This document shows positions 11,894 to 23,969 of a stretch of DNA of 64,000 bases, in pieces. This DNA comes from Sipunculus nudus (taxonomy: Eukaryota > Annelida > Sipuncula > Golfingiida > Sipunculidae), in assembly GCA_026874595.1 (NCBI GenBank), contig CM049313.1, forward strand, positions 40,450,659 to 40,514,658, in the 5' to 3' direction. A program made the translations under genes and the position numbers. The notes beneath the pieces are model-generated. The model saw nothing but the letters and a program-made list of their open reading frames with translations, searched no databases and was not told the origin of the DNA. Every line of letters starts with the position of its first letter. Position 1 is the first letter of the stretch.

Positions 11894-14640
11894 CACAGCA
11901 GAACATCACATTTAACCAGAAAATCATGGAAGGCTGTGGACTTGGTTCATAGTCAAGGCTTGGACCTTGCCATTTCATGCAACAAAAGTCTCAAACATCA
12001 GTGTAGGACTGGACATACAGGAATGGAGTTCAAATGGTGATTTGGTCCATATGACACAGATATGTGCATATTGAGGTCCTAATTCCTACCACATCTTCAA
12101 ACGTTATGTCAGTCCAGATGGATGTAAAAGTGGAGGAGTTCCGTTATCATCTCTTTTTATCATATAGCTATCATCATTTGTATCATCATCAGGAAGCGAA
12201 TAGAAACATCTTGCAGTAAAACCTTTGGACTCTGGTGTGGTAACATTCATTGTCGTAAACTGACATTGCAGATTATGGGTATTGGTCTTAACCATTGTAA
12301 AGTGTTATATAGAGACTTTTTAAGTTAATTAAATAATAGTTCATCCAGTAATACCAAATGCATATCCATTGGGTTGGCAAAACAGCGTGCTTATCAGTGA
12401 AATTTACTGAACCTAAGAGGGCTCAGAATTGTGTATTAGATCTGAAGAAAGAGCAAAGAGATGAGCATCAGCAACCAGGTAAACAACAGGAAATTATCAG
12501 TTTATAAGCACAGCGATTCTGTAAGTTCTTATATGTCCTCAAAACAAAATGAGATAATTTAGAAATGTCAGTGACTACTATGTTGCTTTACCATAGAGAA
12601 CCAAGAATATTGCTTGTCTTTGAGCATGTTGGTTTCTATTTTATCTCTGCTCTTTATGTAGCTGGACATGTAACGTTATATTTTACATTCCTGTAATTCC
12701 TGATCATTTAATAAGATTCTGTGTGTAAACTAGAAATCTGCATTCTAAAGAATGCAAGCCTCCGCCATGTGGGGTTCCTATTGTGGGGTGCCCCCAAAAA
12801 CCTTGTTTGCATTCACATATTCAGCTCATATTCCCAGGTTCATTTGTGCATAAGTGACAGTACCTTTGTGAATATTTCTTGATGACATTCCTGACACCAG
12901 ATCCACACCAATATATAATCAATTCTCCATTGTTCCATTCCCGAAATGCCCTGATAATTTCATGAGAATATTTTCATGATTCCGTTAATTGTGTTGTGAA
13001 CAAGCACACACACAAAAACGAGCTCAAACAGGGATGAACACATACCCTCCTGGCAGAGGTAGTGAACACAAGGAACTCGCTAACACAGCCAGCACCATTA
13101 TCATTACACGTGGTCATGTTACTGGTTATTGTATTAGTGTCAGTGGTAATTGTGTCAGATGGACATACTGAACGTGGATTTGGTTTCAAGATCATCAAAG
13201 TTGTATATATGCATTATTGTACGAGTCAGTAAATGATCAAATGCATTGGTCTGATTGATTGTTGAAGTAACAACTACAATTTTCAGTTTATCATTCCAGC
13301 AACTGTTTCAGTTATTTATAATGAAGGTAACATTTTACAGGAAAAATAAAAAAATATAATATTGAATATACAGGTCCTGTAAGACAATCTTTTTGCAGTT
13401 TTAAATGTTCTCCAGATATGACTGGACATGAGGATGTTTACTTTTATTATACTGAAAAAATTTTCAAACCAGACGGCATTTAGAGAGCCAAACATATGCC
13501 ATAACTCTTGATTTTGTTCAAAACTCCGTCACAGGATGCCATTATAACCTGTACTACTTGATATTTCTCTCAATATTTTGAATATTCTTTTTTTTTAAGA
13601 AATCAACAAAACAATTATACATTTGCCTTACATTTAGTCAAATATTCTATACATTAAGACACATCTCCGTACAAAGTATAATGAAAGCTATTTAAAGCCT
13701 CGAGTTACCTTTATCATAGGTGAAGTTTTGCTCCTTCCAGAGTCTAAGAAACCAGTTAAGTCCTTTAAATTATATTTATATTAAATTTCAATTAAAAATT
13801 AAATTTACAAAAAGGATGTTGAATTTTCACCTGCTTACTTTCGTGCCTCACGCAGTATTTTTAATTGGCAACTTTCCACTTTTAAGTAGCATGAAATGGT
13901 GGTCGTTATAAAAATGATAATTAGGCATTGGGTTTTGTGCATTGGGAAAGAAAACCTGTTTCAGGATAATTTTGTGTATGCCTGACGCTGATCCTAATAT
14001 TCAGATTATCGGCTGGTTCAGGATTAAAAATGAATGAGGATGGATGGCCATGGCAATGCAGTTTTCCGTATGGCGGCCGTCACAGCTCGAAGCTAGCCAT
14101 ATCGCCCCAGTCTGAATGTGTGCCGAATTGTGTTTTCACAGTTGTCTTACTGACGAACAACATGTGCACACCAAGACTACCAGGCATTGTTGAAAAGCGT
14201 AAACTCAGTCTTGTTTTACTGTTTATTTTATAAATTGGCCAAGATGTAGATGTGGATAGAAGTTTATTTATTTTTTTTTAGGACATCTAGTTGACTAACG
14301 TGCAGTGTTTTGGATGTCCGACCATAAACGTCATCCAAAGGACAAACGATTTCATGTGAGAGACTATATATATATTGAAAATAATACCGCATAAAATTAT
14401 AATAAATATTAGTAACTGTTACATCTAAACCTTTATCTCAACCAGCAGACAACAGAACTTAACTTTAATATGTCAGGTTAACATTGATTTTCAGTGACAA
14501 CCTGAATATACTGTTATCCACTAGTTATCAGAACCCTCTCATTTGACTCATGATATATAATATTTAATCTGGTCACATGCCCAGTTACATACTCTTATTT
14601 TGTACACTTTAATCAGTGCCCAAGGGCGAGTCCAGGATTT
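11894..14640. other. 3' flank of ANAPC11 and gene-free stretch
   Basis: The first few hundred bases are presumably 3' UTR. After that the DNA is AT-rich with no recognisable exon. A minus-strand 74-codon ORF near 12974-13198 with several Cys and Thr residues ends close to a possible donor (GTATGT), but it matches no family I know and I do not call it. Confidence 0.5.
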
Positions 14641-15115
14641 AAGAAAAAGAGTGGTTCAACCCAGGAGGACTGATGTCAAAACCTGAAAAAAAGGTCAAAA
14701 GTTAAGCAAACGGAGCCCTTAAAAAGGTTGCGGTGGCTGAAAGAAAAAATACAGTCAGTTGCGTACCTGAGGGGGGCGACAGGGCGGTCCGCAGTTTCAC
14801 AAAAAGTACAAATTTGGTCTTTTTATCCCATGTTCAAGTATTCAAGGGATATAATAGACTGAACAGTGGAACCTACAAAATGATTAGCGAACGATTTGCA
14901 CATTTTTTTAGCCGGCATTCCTGGGATTTAGTATAATCAGTGGCATAAGGAGTTCTCAAAATGTACAAATTTGGCCTTTGTCCCATGTTCAAGTATTCTA
15001 GGGATTATAAACTGGACAGTGGAACCTACCAAATGATTAGCGAATGATTTGCACATTTTCGGGGGCGGCATTTCAGGATTAAAAACTAGAACCAACCAAA
15101 TTATTTGCGGACGAT
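14641..15115 (+). repeat. Local duplication of about 170-190 bp plus dispersed-repeat fragment
   Basis: Segments starting near 14800 and 14970 share TACAAATTTGG, CCCATGTTCAAGTATTC, GGACAGTGGAACCTAC and ATGATTAGCGAA in the same order. They look like a diverged direct duplication. The preceding text (TTCAACCCAGGAGGA, GGTTGC...GGCTGAAA) recurs around 29310-29460, so at least part is a dispersed repeat. Confidence 0.7.
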
Positions 15116-15719
15116 CTCTAAGGAGGCAAGCTATATACGCAAAAAAAAAAAAAAGAAATACATATCTGTAGTTATGCTTTGTTAGATCTGTTGTCTTTTA
15201 ATGTCAGAACGCCATCGATAAACTGCCCAATCATGCAAAAAGCCTGCATTTCATGGCGGTCGTCGTTTACAGAAATCCCCAGCAGCACCTGAAAATCACC
15301 AGGGGAAAACCCTGCCAGAATGGCCCCCGGTGGTGGGGGTGAGGTGTCTGTCGTACAATTTCCCACATTATATGTGTATCCTGCAGTGTAATCTGTTTAT
15401 AGTTACAATTTATTCGTTTTATTCCTTTCTGTTCATTTCATAATGAAAAAAAAAAAAAAACTTGTTTGAGCTTCGAGCGATCTTTTGTTTTACATTAGCA
15501 AAGAAATGTCTGCTCTTTAATATGTGGCGGAGGAATTCCCTGCCAGTGAATCCATATTATTGCGTTTTTAGCTCAGCTGACTATAAGTCATCTGAGCAAT
15601 AGTCGTGGTCCATTGTCCGTCGTCCGTCCGTCTGTCTGTCCGTCCGTCCGTCCGTCTTGCCGTCCGTCTGGATGTCCGTCCGTAAGACTGGCACGTTTCG
15701 ACACCGTTGGATCTACGAA

Positions 15720-17000
15720 TCTGAAATTCGGCATACAGTTAGATGTCCCCAAAATCTCCTACCATGCCGAAAATTGGTCAATAGGACTACGTTCCTTCGA
15801 AATATTAAGGAAAAACCTCAATTTTTTATTAGAAATCTATTTTTACACTTCAGGACTACCTAATATCAAAACAACTCATCTGGTTTCCTTCATATTTACC
15901 ATAAATAATAAATACTCCTCTACATAGTTCCTATGTAAATGCCAGAAATTAAGTCAGTATTGTTTAATTTAAAAAAGTTAGGGGCCCAAACATAATGGAC
16001 TTTGTAAAAAAATCAGGAAAGATATTTGGTCACTTATGACCAAAAGTGTTAAAGGTAGGGACTTTTTTCCAGTAATACAACTTTAATTAATCAAAAATTT
16101 AATTGTATACCAAAAATTAGATCAAAATCTGTTAAATTTTTTTTAAATATTGGCAAAAATATAAAATTGGTACCTTAAATTTTGCCCAACTTTGGCCACG
16201 GCACGTTTTTTTTCCTGTAAGTACTGTGGATTTAATTTTCACAGCATGTACACATAAGGATTTAATCTGTTAAAATCTGAAATTTGAAAATAAAAGCTGC
16301 AGATTAGGCTAGTTATTGAATTTTTTTAGAGGCTCTTGTTGTATTCCCTTACATTGTCAAGCAGTCCACTTTGATGACTGTAGGTCATTCAGTGCACATC
16401 TCTATGCTCCCCAGGCTGTTGGCATAATTTTAGATGTCCCCAAAATCTCCTACCAAACCGAAAATTAGATCATTAGGACTTCATTCCTTCGAGATATTAA
16501 GGAAAAACCTCCGTTTTCCATAAAAAAGCCATTGTTACACTTCAAGGCTGCCTAATATCAAAACCACTGATCTGTTTTTGATCATATTTACTATTCACAT
16601 TCTTTCATACATTTTCTCTGAACATACCAAAAATTAGGTCAGTATTGGGTATTATTTTGAAGTTATGGGCCAAAATATAATGCAGTTTTTAAAAATTCAG
16701 GAAATTTATTTACTCGCCTAAAATGAGAATTGCTGAACCTAGAGACTTTTTTTTCAGGAAGATAACTTTATTTAATCAAGATTCATTTGTTTACCCAAAA
16801 TTAGATATGAATTTTGCAATTTTTTCAAGTTATTTGCATAAATAAAAAATCAGTACCTTAAATTTTGTCCAACTTTGGCACTGTCGATTTAATTTTCACA
16901 CCATATAAACATAAGGATTTAATCTTTTAAAATCTGAAATTTCAAAGAAATTGATTGGAAAGAATAGCTTTTATTCACGTTTTCATACACCATGTCAAGT
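15720..17000 (+). repeat. Internal tandem duplication, about 0.7 kb unit
   Basis: The block beginning ATGTCCCCAAAATCTCCTAC occurs near 15742 and 16433. Both are followed by CGAAAATT, TATTAAGGAAAAACCTC, CTAATATCAAAAC, GGGCC/GGGCCA and a TACCTTAAATTTTG(T/C)CC segment in the same order. Copies A (1420-1860), B (8240-8690) and D (48165-48560) have this block only once. Confidence 0.8.
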
Positions 17001-17694
17001 GTTGTTTACATCTAGCCCACCTAGTAGTACAGCCTTGACTTGCATTATGTAACACACCCCAGGCAGCTTGCCTTGGCTAAGCTTGGCCACTACCAGCAGG
17101 CTTCCCCTCTGCCCTGCACTCCCCCCCCCCCAGATGGTGCATAAACTAGATGAATGTTATTATTTTCTGTATTTGATTCATTCTTATTCTAGGCTATGCT
17201 ACTTTTTAGATTTTGTATTGTACCACCAGGGTTACAATTATTAAAGTGTACATTAAATTGTGTCCACAAAGTGGTGTATTGCTGTGAAAGTGTGGATGTT
17301 TATCAGATAAGTAATTTCTTACTTCAGAAGAGTAAAAACTTCACCAGGTGTGAAATTGACTATTAATTCCAGTAATAAATTAAAATTTGGATAGTAATTA
17401 GCACAATGATATTGTTTGTCCCTCATTCAACCAACAGTGTGTATACTTTATTTGAAAAGATGTTTTATTTTATCAAATTTACTGAATCTTTTATTTTATT
17501 TTGGTGAATAAAATTGACCATGTACTGAAAACTCCAGTGTGCAAAACTTTTTAATAGTGATTCAAGGAATATTCTTGTAGATGCCATGTTGTGGCATTAT
17601 TTTCTTTTAAATTCAGTTTAAAAATTTATGATTTAAAAATAATAAAATATATGTGTATGCATAATATGACCCAATATGAGCTACACTCTGGATA

Positions 17695-17826
17695 TATGAT
17701 GATTGCAACTTTTGCAACAATTCTAATATTTAAACTTATAGTTTCAGTTTTTTACTCTGTATATTTAATGATTGCAACTTTTGCAACAATTCTAATATTT
17801 TAACTTATATTTTCAGTTTTTTTTTA
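17695..17826 (+). repeat. 69-bp direct duplication
   Basis: GATTGCAACTTTTGCAACAA starts at 17701 and 17770, and the following text (TTCTAATATTTnAACTTATA..TTTCAGTTTTT) is also shared. It is a recent tandem duplication with only a few differences. Confidence 0.9.
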
Positions 17827-18293
17827 TTAAAAATTTATAAAACCTGTGAATAAAAAAAAAATGATTCAGATAAAAACTTCTTAATGGAAAAAGTGGATAT
17901 GCTTAAAACAAATAGGCTTATATATAAACTTAAATGCATTATTCCCTTGAAAGTGAATTCTGTCCACTTGCCTGTCCATCTGTAAATTTTCATATGCATC
18001 ACAGTATCTCAAAACTTTACTGTTTTTCTTCATGACAGTCTTGTCAGAGTATTAGTTTGCAATCATATATTTAGAAATTTACTATAACCAAGTAGGAGGG
18101 CCCCTTTCCTCTTAGCTTTTCATATTCTTATATAAATGCAAAACATTACAATAGAATATTTCTACATCCACCTTCGTGCTGCCCTCACTTTTCCCTTCTC
18201 CGACCCCATCCCAAAGTCAGCCTCAGTAAGCAAGAACAAGATGAATCAGATATATTCATACTTTAATATTTTGTATAACTATTCATCCATAGG

Positions 18294-19882
18294 TGGGTAT
18301 TTCTACAAAAAATGTCGCATTTCATGTCCCGTAACTATATTTGTTACTGAGAAATTAGCGAATGCTAAAAATGACATGAATAACCATTCAAATTGTTGCG
18401 AAAGATATAACCATTATTATGAGATAAAAATAATTTAAATCGGGGCAGAAGTACATAAAGAAAGAAAGCTGCAAATGTTAAATACCCTTAAATTTCCGTT
18501 GTCCCTTTCTCTCGGATCTTAAATTCAAAACAGCGTTTTTCTGTAACCACTGATCCATTTATATAGATTTTGTTTTCCACGTTGTCACAGCGGTGAAAGT
18601 TAATTAAGATGATATTTTTGCTTGATTTTTCCTGACCGTTTTGTTTTTAATACAAAAATTTGGATATAAAAAATATGTCTCCCAAAATGTACTCGGCACC
18701 GTTACCTGACCTTTTGACCTTGCAGCGCGTGAACAGAAACCACTTTGCCGATGCAGGGAGCAGCATTTATTAGAGTTCAGGAAATTTTGTACACATAATC
18801 CACAATTAAATTTAGTTACTGTCATATCAGTGTTCTCTGCTAATCATTAAAGGGTTAAAAAAATCACCGTATGTTTATTTGGACTCGACACCGTTACACC
18901 TGCGAAAAATTAACCGTCACATATAACCCTTCGAAAATGGCTTCCTCTTGTCGTTCATGTAATGATAACACGTGCTGCCCTCTTAGGGACGGTATGGAAG
19001 TAATTTTTTGTCCTGCATCTGACGAAAAGATGAAAAAATCTCAGCACCGTTACCACTCGAAACCGTTACCTGCATGAAAAATAACGGTGTCGAGAGCAAG
19101 GTAACGGTGTCGAGAACTTGGTATTAAATCCAAATTATTGAAATAGAATTTGAAACATATTTTTTTGGCAAAATATTTTAAACATTTGCATTTCTTCTAT
19201 TCAAACAGGCATTTGCTTGTTTTAATACGTAATACTGGTATTCAAGTAGTCACTACGGCTATTTTTACTTCAGAAGCTCGACTCCGTTACCTATGCTCAA
19301 CACCGTTATCTATGCTCAACACCGTTACCTAGAGGATTTAAAACCATGTTTAAATTTTATTTTCTGTGCATTAAAAAAAATTAACAAGGTATTTCGGCTC
19401 AAATTCTGAAGGTAGATGTACCAAAGTACTTTGTCCGGTAAACCCCTGCAAATGCACCCGTCTGGAAGCAAAAATAGGAATAGAGACAATTTTTGTTTTA
19501 AAAAATTAATTAAAAAGAAGAAAATATGTTCTTTTTTACACACTTTTTTTTGTTAAATTCATAACTGAAATTTATGTTTTGATTTTATCAAAGGCTATTA
19601 ATTTTGATTTTATCGAAAATCAGAAAAAATCTAGTCAAAACAATTTCTGAAATGTGCAATTGAGATTTGACTGCGTGTCACGGTGTCGAGACAAAGGTTC
19701 ATCTTTTCCCCTTACCTGGACTATTTATAAAAAAAAAGGAAACTGAAAAGTGCACTACTTGCATTATTTTACAGTTCTAACGATATTTTTCTACAAATTA
19801 AGTTTTGATGTATCAAAATCAGGATTTAAAAAAAATCACCAAAAAAACCCTTGAAATGCGACGTTTTCTGTAGAAATACCCA
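18294..19882. mobile_element. Inverted-repeat element carrying a repeated 15-bp motif
   Basis: The two ends (18294-18324 and 19852-19882) are 31-bp inverted repeats with two mismatches, beginning TGGGTATTTCTACA and ending GTCGCATTTCA. Between them lie at least nine copies of a 15-bp motif, consensus CTCGACACCGTTACC. Plus-strand copies are near 18692, 18884, 19040, 19056, 19277, 19296 and 19316. Minus-strand copies are near 19082, 19100 and 19677. No transposase-like ORF is present, so it would be non-autonomous. It is inserted in long repeat copy C. A target-site duplication is not clear. The superfamily cannot be told from the ends alone. Confidence 0.75.
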
Positions 19883-20397
19883 GGTACCTATGTACATGCC
19901 AGAAATTATGTCAATATTGTGTAATATGTAGACATAGTGGGCATCACAATAATGTACCTTGTCAAGACTAAAGAGATATTGTGTCATACAGTCACAAATT
20001 CATAAATCACTTCATCAGCATTGTTAACCATAACTTCATATCTGTCAAATTGAAAGCTTGCAGACTACCATACACTTTAGATCCTTCAAAAATAGCCTTA
20101 TCATCATTCTACTACTGCTTATTACTGCTGTCATTGCATTCATATTTGCTCACATATATCACGATTTTCAACCCCTCTAAATAAATAAAAATAAACCACT
20201 ATATTTTACTCTATTAATCCATCAGTCAGGTAATTTCATTTATCATTTACTCACATATTACATTACATTCCTTTATAATAGCCCAACATGTCCATGATAT
20301 TCATAAGCTTTCTCGACTCGATATAGTATCACAATGGAGAAACATTTATAGTCCAATCACGATCAGCTGAGCGCCGTGACCCATGGGTCCCTTGTTG

Positions 20398-22377
20398 TCA
20401 AATACAAGCCTGTAGCAAGGAGATTTGAAACGATATGTTTCAATATGTAATCCAGTTTTGTAATGTTTTGTTAGAGGAGCGGCAATTTCTGAGACCGCCC
20501 CGGGCGGCAATAAGGCTAGGTACACCGCTGAATACAGTATCCATTTTATGTGATTCCACACTGTAATGTATACCTCTAGCGCTTCATGTACATCCTTATA
20601 ATATTAGCTTAAACTCATATTTCAGTCAATGGATATTAATCATTGCTCAGCTTGATAATTCCAAAATTCATAATAAGAAATCAAACTGAATTCAGTCATG
20701 GCTGATTAGGAACCCGAAGGATGGCTTGGGGATTAGGGTCCGATATTGATGGTGATCAAGCACTCTACCAAGAGGCCGTATATCATTTATTTCGTATGAG
20801 AGTTGATGTTTAAACCATAAAGGTGATTTGTCCCAACTTTGTCAAGCTTCTGACACCATCTATCCTAAACTTTGAATGTCCACTACCCATAGACGGACCC
20901 AGGACGGCAGTTGTTCGCGTGTCTGAACCTAGGTAAGTGACTTTTAAAGTAATTCAAAGGAAATTACAATTTAGTACTTTTTAATGCCATAGAATGCAAA
21001 TTTACATTTGTACTCTTCTAGGTTAACTATATACCGACAGGTATCAAAATATAATTGTATATTTCAATGAATAACATTGTCTGTGGAACCACATAAACCA
21101 GTCATGGCAGTAAAATTATTTTTAAAAGAATTACGAATTTACTTATTTAACAAAAAAAAGCAATTTTAGAATTGCACTTGAAAGTGAAAGGTTTTAAAGC
21201 TAAAATGCGAACACGGATGCAGTGTAACTATTAGGTCTGCAATTAAATGCAAATCCAAATGCGACATTTTTAATCAAATTGCGTTAATATGTACATTTTA
21301 ATCCATGACGCTCCTGACTCATGGCTTCATGAATGTCTTCATTTTTTTGTGTATCCGTTTAACTTGAGTGTACATGGTAATCATATGGCACTTCAAATTT
21401 ATTTTATTGGATTTATACGACTTTTATTATCGCTTCATGGATTGTTTTGGAATCTGGTTTCTACAACTGATCCTGGAAAGCATTAACAGATGACCAAGAT
21501 CATGACTTAATTTGGAACATTTAACATATTTTTAGTTATTCTGCACATATTAATTTTCAATGATTAGTTATTTTGAGATAAACTACGAACGGAAAACGAG
21601 ATGTAGGTACTCAATTGGCTTGTGTACCAAGTAAAACTATCTGTTATCCATTTCCGAACCATTTGAGGACAACCCATGTTAACATTCTCACGAACTGCCC
21701 ACTGCAAATTATTAATAGGTCAGCAGATATGGGTCAGGAAGGAGCCATTTTTAATGGGGGGGGGGGGGGGGGGGGGTTCTTGGCAAGGTCTTGGTGGTAC
21801 TACGGTAGACTAAGGCTAGAAGATTCTAGGTTTAGATGGAAAAAAAGTTGGAAATCAGAATACCATGCGAGTTTAAAATATGCAGTATCATATCGTACGT
21901 TCATGAGAATATAACCCGCTCGCTTTAAACTGTCTGGGGCCTATTCAGGTCACATTTGCACAAGTATTAAATGATTTATAAGCTGTCCTATACAATAGGC
22001 GTTACAGATCATTATATACGACGATGTATTTTGTAAATCAGACTTAGTGGTCCATAGGGATACCATCATCATTAAAAATCAATTTATGCAAGTTACCGAC
22101 CCGATTTGTGATAACTACTTTTGTTTTGCCATGTATTTTATAGTGAGGCTGACAGGTACAATTATATTTGTAACCGTTTTCTCAATTTATGTGGTGATTT
22201 AGATATATCCCCCCCCTAATTATTATGAATATGCGTTTGGTACGCCTACCAATGATACGTGTACCAGAAACTGTCCAATGGCAGCGTCATTCATAAATTC
22301 CTAATTATGAATACAGGGCCCACTGTCTTTTACACTTAACGTTACTTTGCTTTGGCAGCTAGAACACAGGCTTGAGT
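20398..22377. other. Gene-free stretch, probable upstream region of the knottin-like gene
   Basis: AT-rich DNA with no credible exon and an 18-20-base G run at about 21757-21776. Close to the gene at 22378 there is a CCAAT sequence (near 22276) and a CATAAAT sequence (near 22291). These could be promoter elements, but nothing in the sequence proves it. Confidence 0.45.
20701..20780 (-). repeat. Possible tRNA-derived SINE fragment
   Basis: On the minus strand, GCCTCTTGGTAGAGTGCTTG resembles a tRNA D-arm/A box. A GGGTTCCTAATC downstream is a weak B box. The spacing is about right, but the rest of a tRNA fold is not convincing. Confidence 0.3.
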
Positions 22378-23340
22378 ATGAGGTGCATCAGTGTACTTTT
22401 TCTCTGGGTGCTGCTACTCACGGTGGAGAGCAGGAGCTTTAATGACAAGGCTACAGGTAACTCGTACACCATGCCTTATCAAACCCCATCATGTCACATT
22501 TAATAATCACAACAGTCTAATATCTGATCATATGTATCAGATATAAAAATCGCCTTCCAGTGCACGAAAAAAGACGTGAAATTACATGTAGTAAATAATG
22601 ACTGCGGGTAGAGCAGCTACCTTTTTGTGATCAGGCCGTCGCCGAGGGCGATCGGTTCATGTGGTGACTGGATCATGTCTCTTCTTTAGACTTGGATGAT
22701 TAACATTATTTGAGACCTATGACCATGATGAACCATTTTGTCCTGAAGGCCTGTGTATTCATGATACATGTATTTATTTTTTTATAATAATGACGTCACT
22801 GACTTCCTCAGGTGAATCATCAGCGGTAGAAAAAAACTTGGAGTCCTCGAAAGAAGATACCCAGAATATATTCAAAAGGTACTACATTTATATAACGCTT
22901 GTGAGTATAACTCCTACTCCACGCTATGTTCAGTATATAGTGTCTATAGGCATATTTTACAATGATTTGTTTTTCTGAAGCTGTCATTTATTTATATTTT
23001 ACGCTGTAGTCTTGGTCTTATTCTCAGACGTTATTTATTGATCGGCCTTACTATTCAAGATATTTTGTTTAACCCTTATTTATTTTACGTGAACATGCGC
23101 TGACATCGAGCTGATGACAGAAAACATGAAAAACCACAACGTAAAAAAGATTCGAACCAGGTTTTTATAATTTTACTCCTTTATTTATTTTAAGATAAAT
23201 CTGTAATACGAATCAGTGGCGTCAATTTTTCCTTCCAGGATGGGGGGGGGGGGGTATGACTTTGTATATTTATACGTAACACACATATACCTTTTTCAGC
23301 GTGACACATTCAAATATATATATATATATATATATAAATC

Positions 23341-23371
<31 letters not shown>

Positions 23372-23964
23372 ATAAATCTAAATATATATACTCATACATC
23401 TATTTATATATATATGATTATATAAATATATACTTAATCATATTTCAAATAATTATAATATTTTAATAGAAAATAAATTATTTTGTTTTTCAAAGCAAGG
23501 TTTACACATAACAATTTTACAGTAAATGGATCCAAAGTCTTTAATTCTATTTATTAATATATTTCATCTGCAATATTATAATTTTATTCTCTGAAAAGGG
23601 GGGGGGGGATGATTACATTGGCCATCTCCCCTTGCCAAAACGTGGGGGGTATATATACCCCCCATCCCCCCTATACTGACGCCCCTGATACGAATCATTA
23701 TATTAACTCTCTATCATGTTCTATATTCTCTTCCCAGTCCTAATAAAATTCTATTTACTGATTGAGCTTACTAAAGAAATAAATATTCTTGTTACCTGAA
23801 TATAGACTACTCTTTTATAAAGGGCTTTCGGGGGATTCGGCAAGTCGCAAAACGACTTCATCCCGCTGTGTAAAGGGAGAGGAGAATACTGCTTCTCTAA
23901 CAGACAATGCTGCTTCAACCGCTGTGTTGAGTACAATGGATATTACAAGTGTCACGGATTTTAA
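22378..23964 (+). CDS. Secreted six-cysteine (knottin-like) peptide precursor, three exons
   Basis: Exons 22378-22456, 22812-22878 and 23823-23964 join in phase (phase 1, then phase 2) with GT-AG junctions CAG|GTAACT, CTCAG|GTGAA, AAAAG|GTACT and TAAAG|GGCTT, giving 95 residues. Exon 1 encodes a signal peptide (basic Arg2, then a VLFLWVLLLTV core, likely cut near residue 18-20). Exon 2 encodes an acidic propeptide of about 22 residues rich in Glu and Ser, ending Lys-Arg, with the Arg codon split across intron 2. That dibasic site would release a 46-residue mature peptide with a Gly/Phe-rich N-terminus and cysteines spaced C-x6-C-x5-CC-x3-C-x8-C. This is the inhibitor-cystine-knot arrangement found in venom peptides, antimicrobial peptides and protease inhibitors. 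The target is not predictable from the sequence. The one-module-per-exon layout and the AATAAA overlapping the stop support a real gene. I do not recognise the exact family. Confidence 0.85.
23214..23687. mobile_element. hAT-like non-autonomous element (474 bp) with 8-bp target duplication
   Basis: The left end is CAGTGGCGTCA and the right end TGACGCCCCTG, an inverted repeat of the CAGNGG type known for hAT transposons. The flanks carry a perfect 8-bp direct duplication ATACGAAT (23206-23213 and 23688-23695), the length expected of hAT insertion. The interior is G runs at both sides and a long (TA)n-rich core, with no transposase. It lies in intron 2 of the knottin-like gene. Confidence 0.88.
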
Positions 23965-23969
23965 ATAAA
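23964..23969 (+). promoter_or_regulatory. Polyadenylation signal of the knottin-like gene
   Basis: AATAAA overlaps the last base of the TAA stop codon. If used, the 3' UTR is only about 20 bases long. Another AATAAA lies near 24111. Confidence 0.6.

Larger units (their letters stand above)
15565..20397 (+). repeat. Long interspersed repeat, copy C (with nested insertion)
   Basis: Begins TTTTTAGCTCAGCTGACTAT, followed by the longest (GTCC)n/(GTCT)n tract of the window (15616-15681), and ends CAGCTGAGCGCCGTGACCCA. It is the best-preserved copy of the family. The interior is interrupted by a different 1.6 kb inverted-repeat element (18294-19882). Host-repeat text resumes right after it, where CCTATGTACATGCCAGAAAT at about 19888 matches CCTATGTAAATGCCAGAAAT near 15927. 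It has no intact ORF. Confidence 0.75.

Noticed and set aside
12974-13198. Minus-strand 74-codon Cys/Thr-containing ORF with a possible donor
   Set aside because: No acceptor of quality, partly low-complexity, no family resemblance.
23311-23425. Tyr-Ile-rich ORF
   Set aside because: Translation of the (TA)n core of the hAT-like element.
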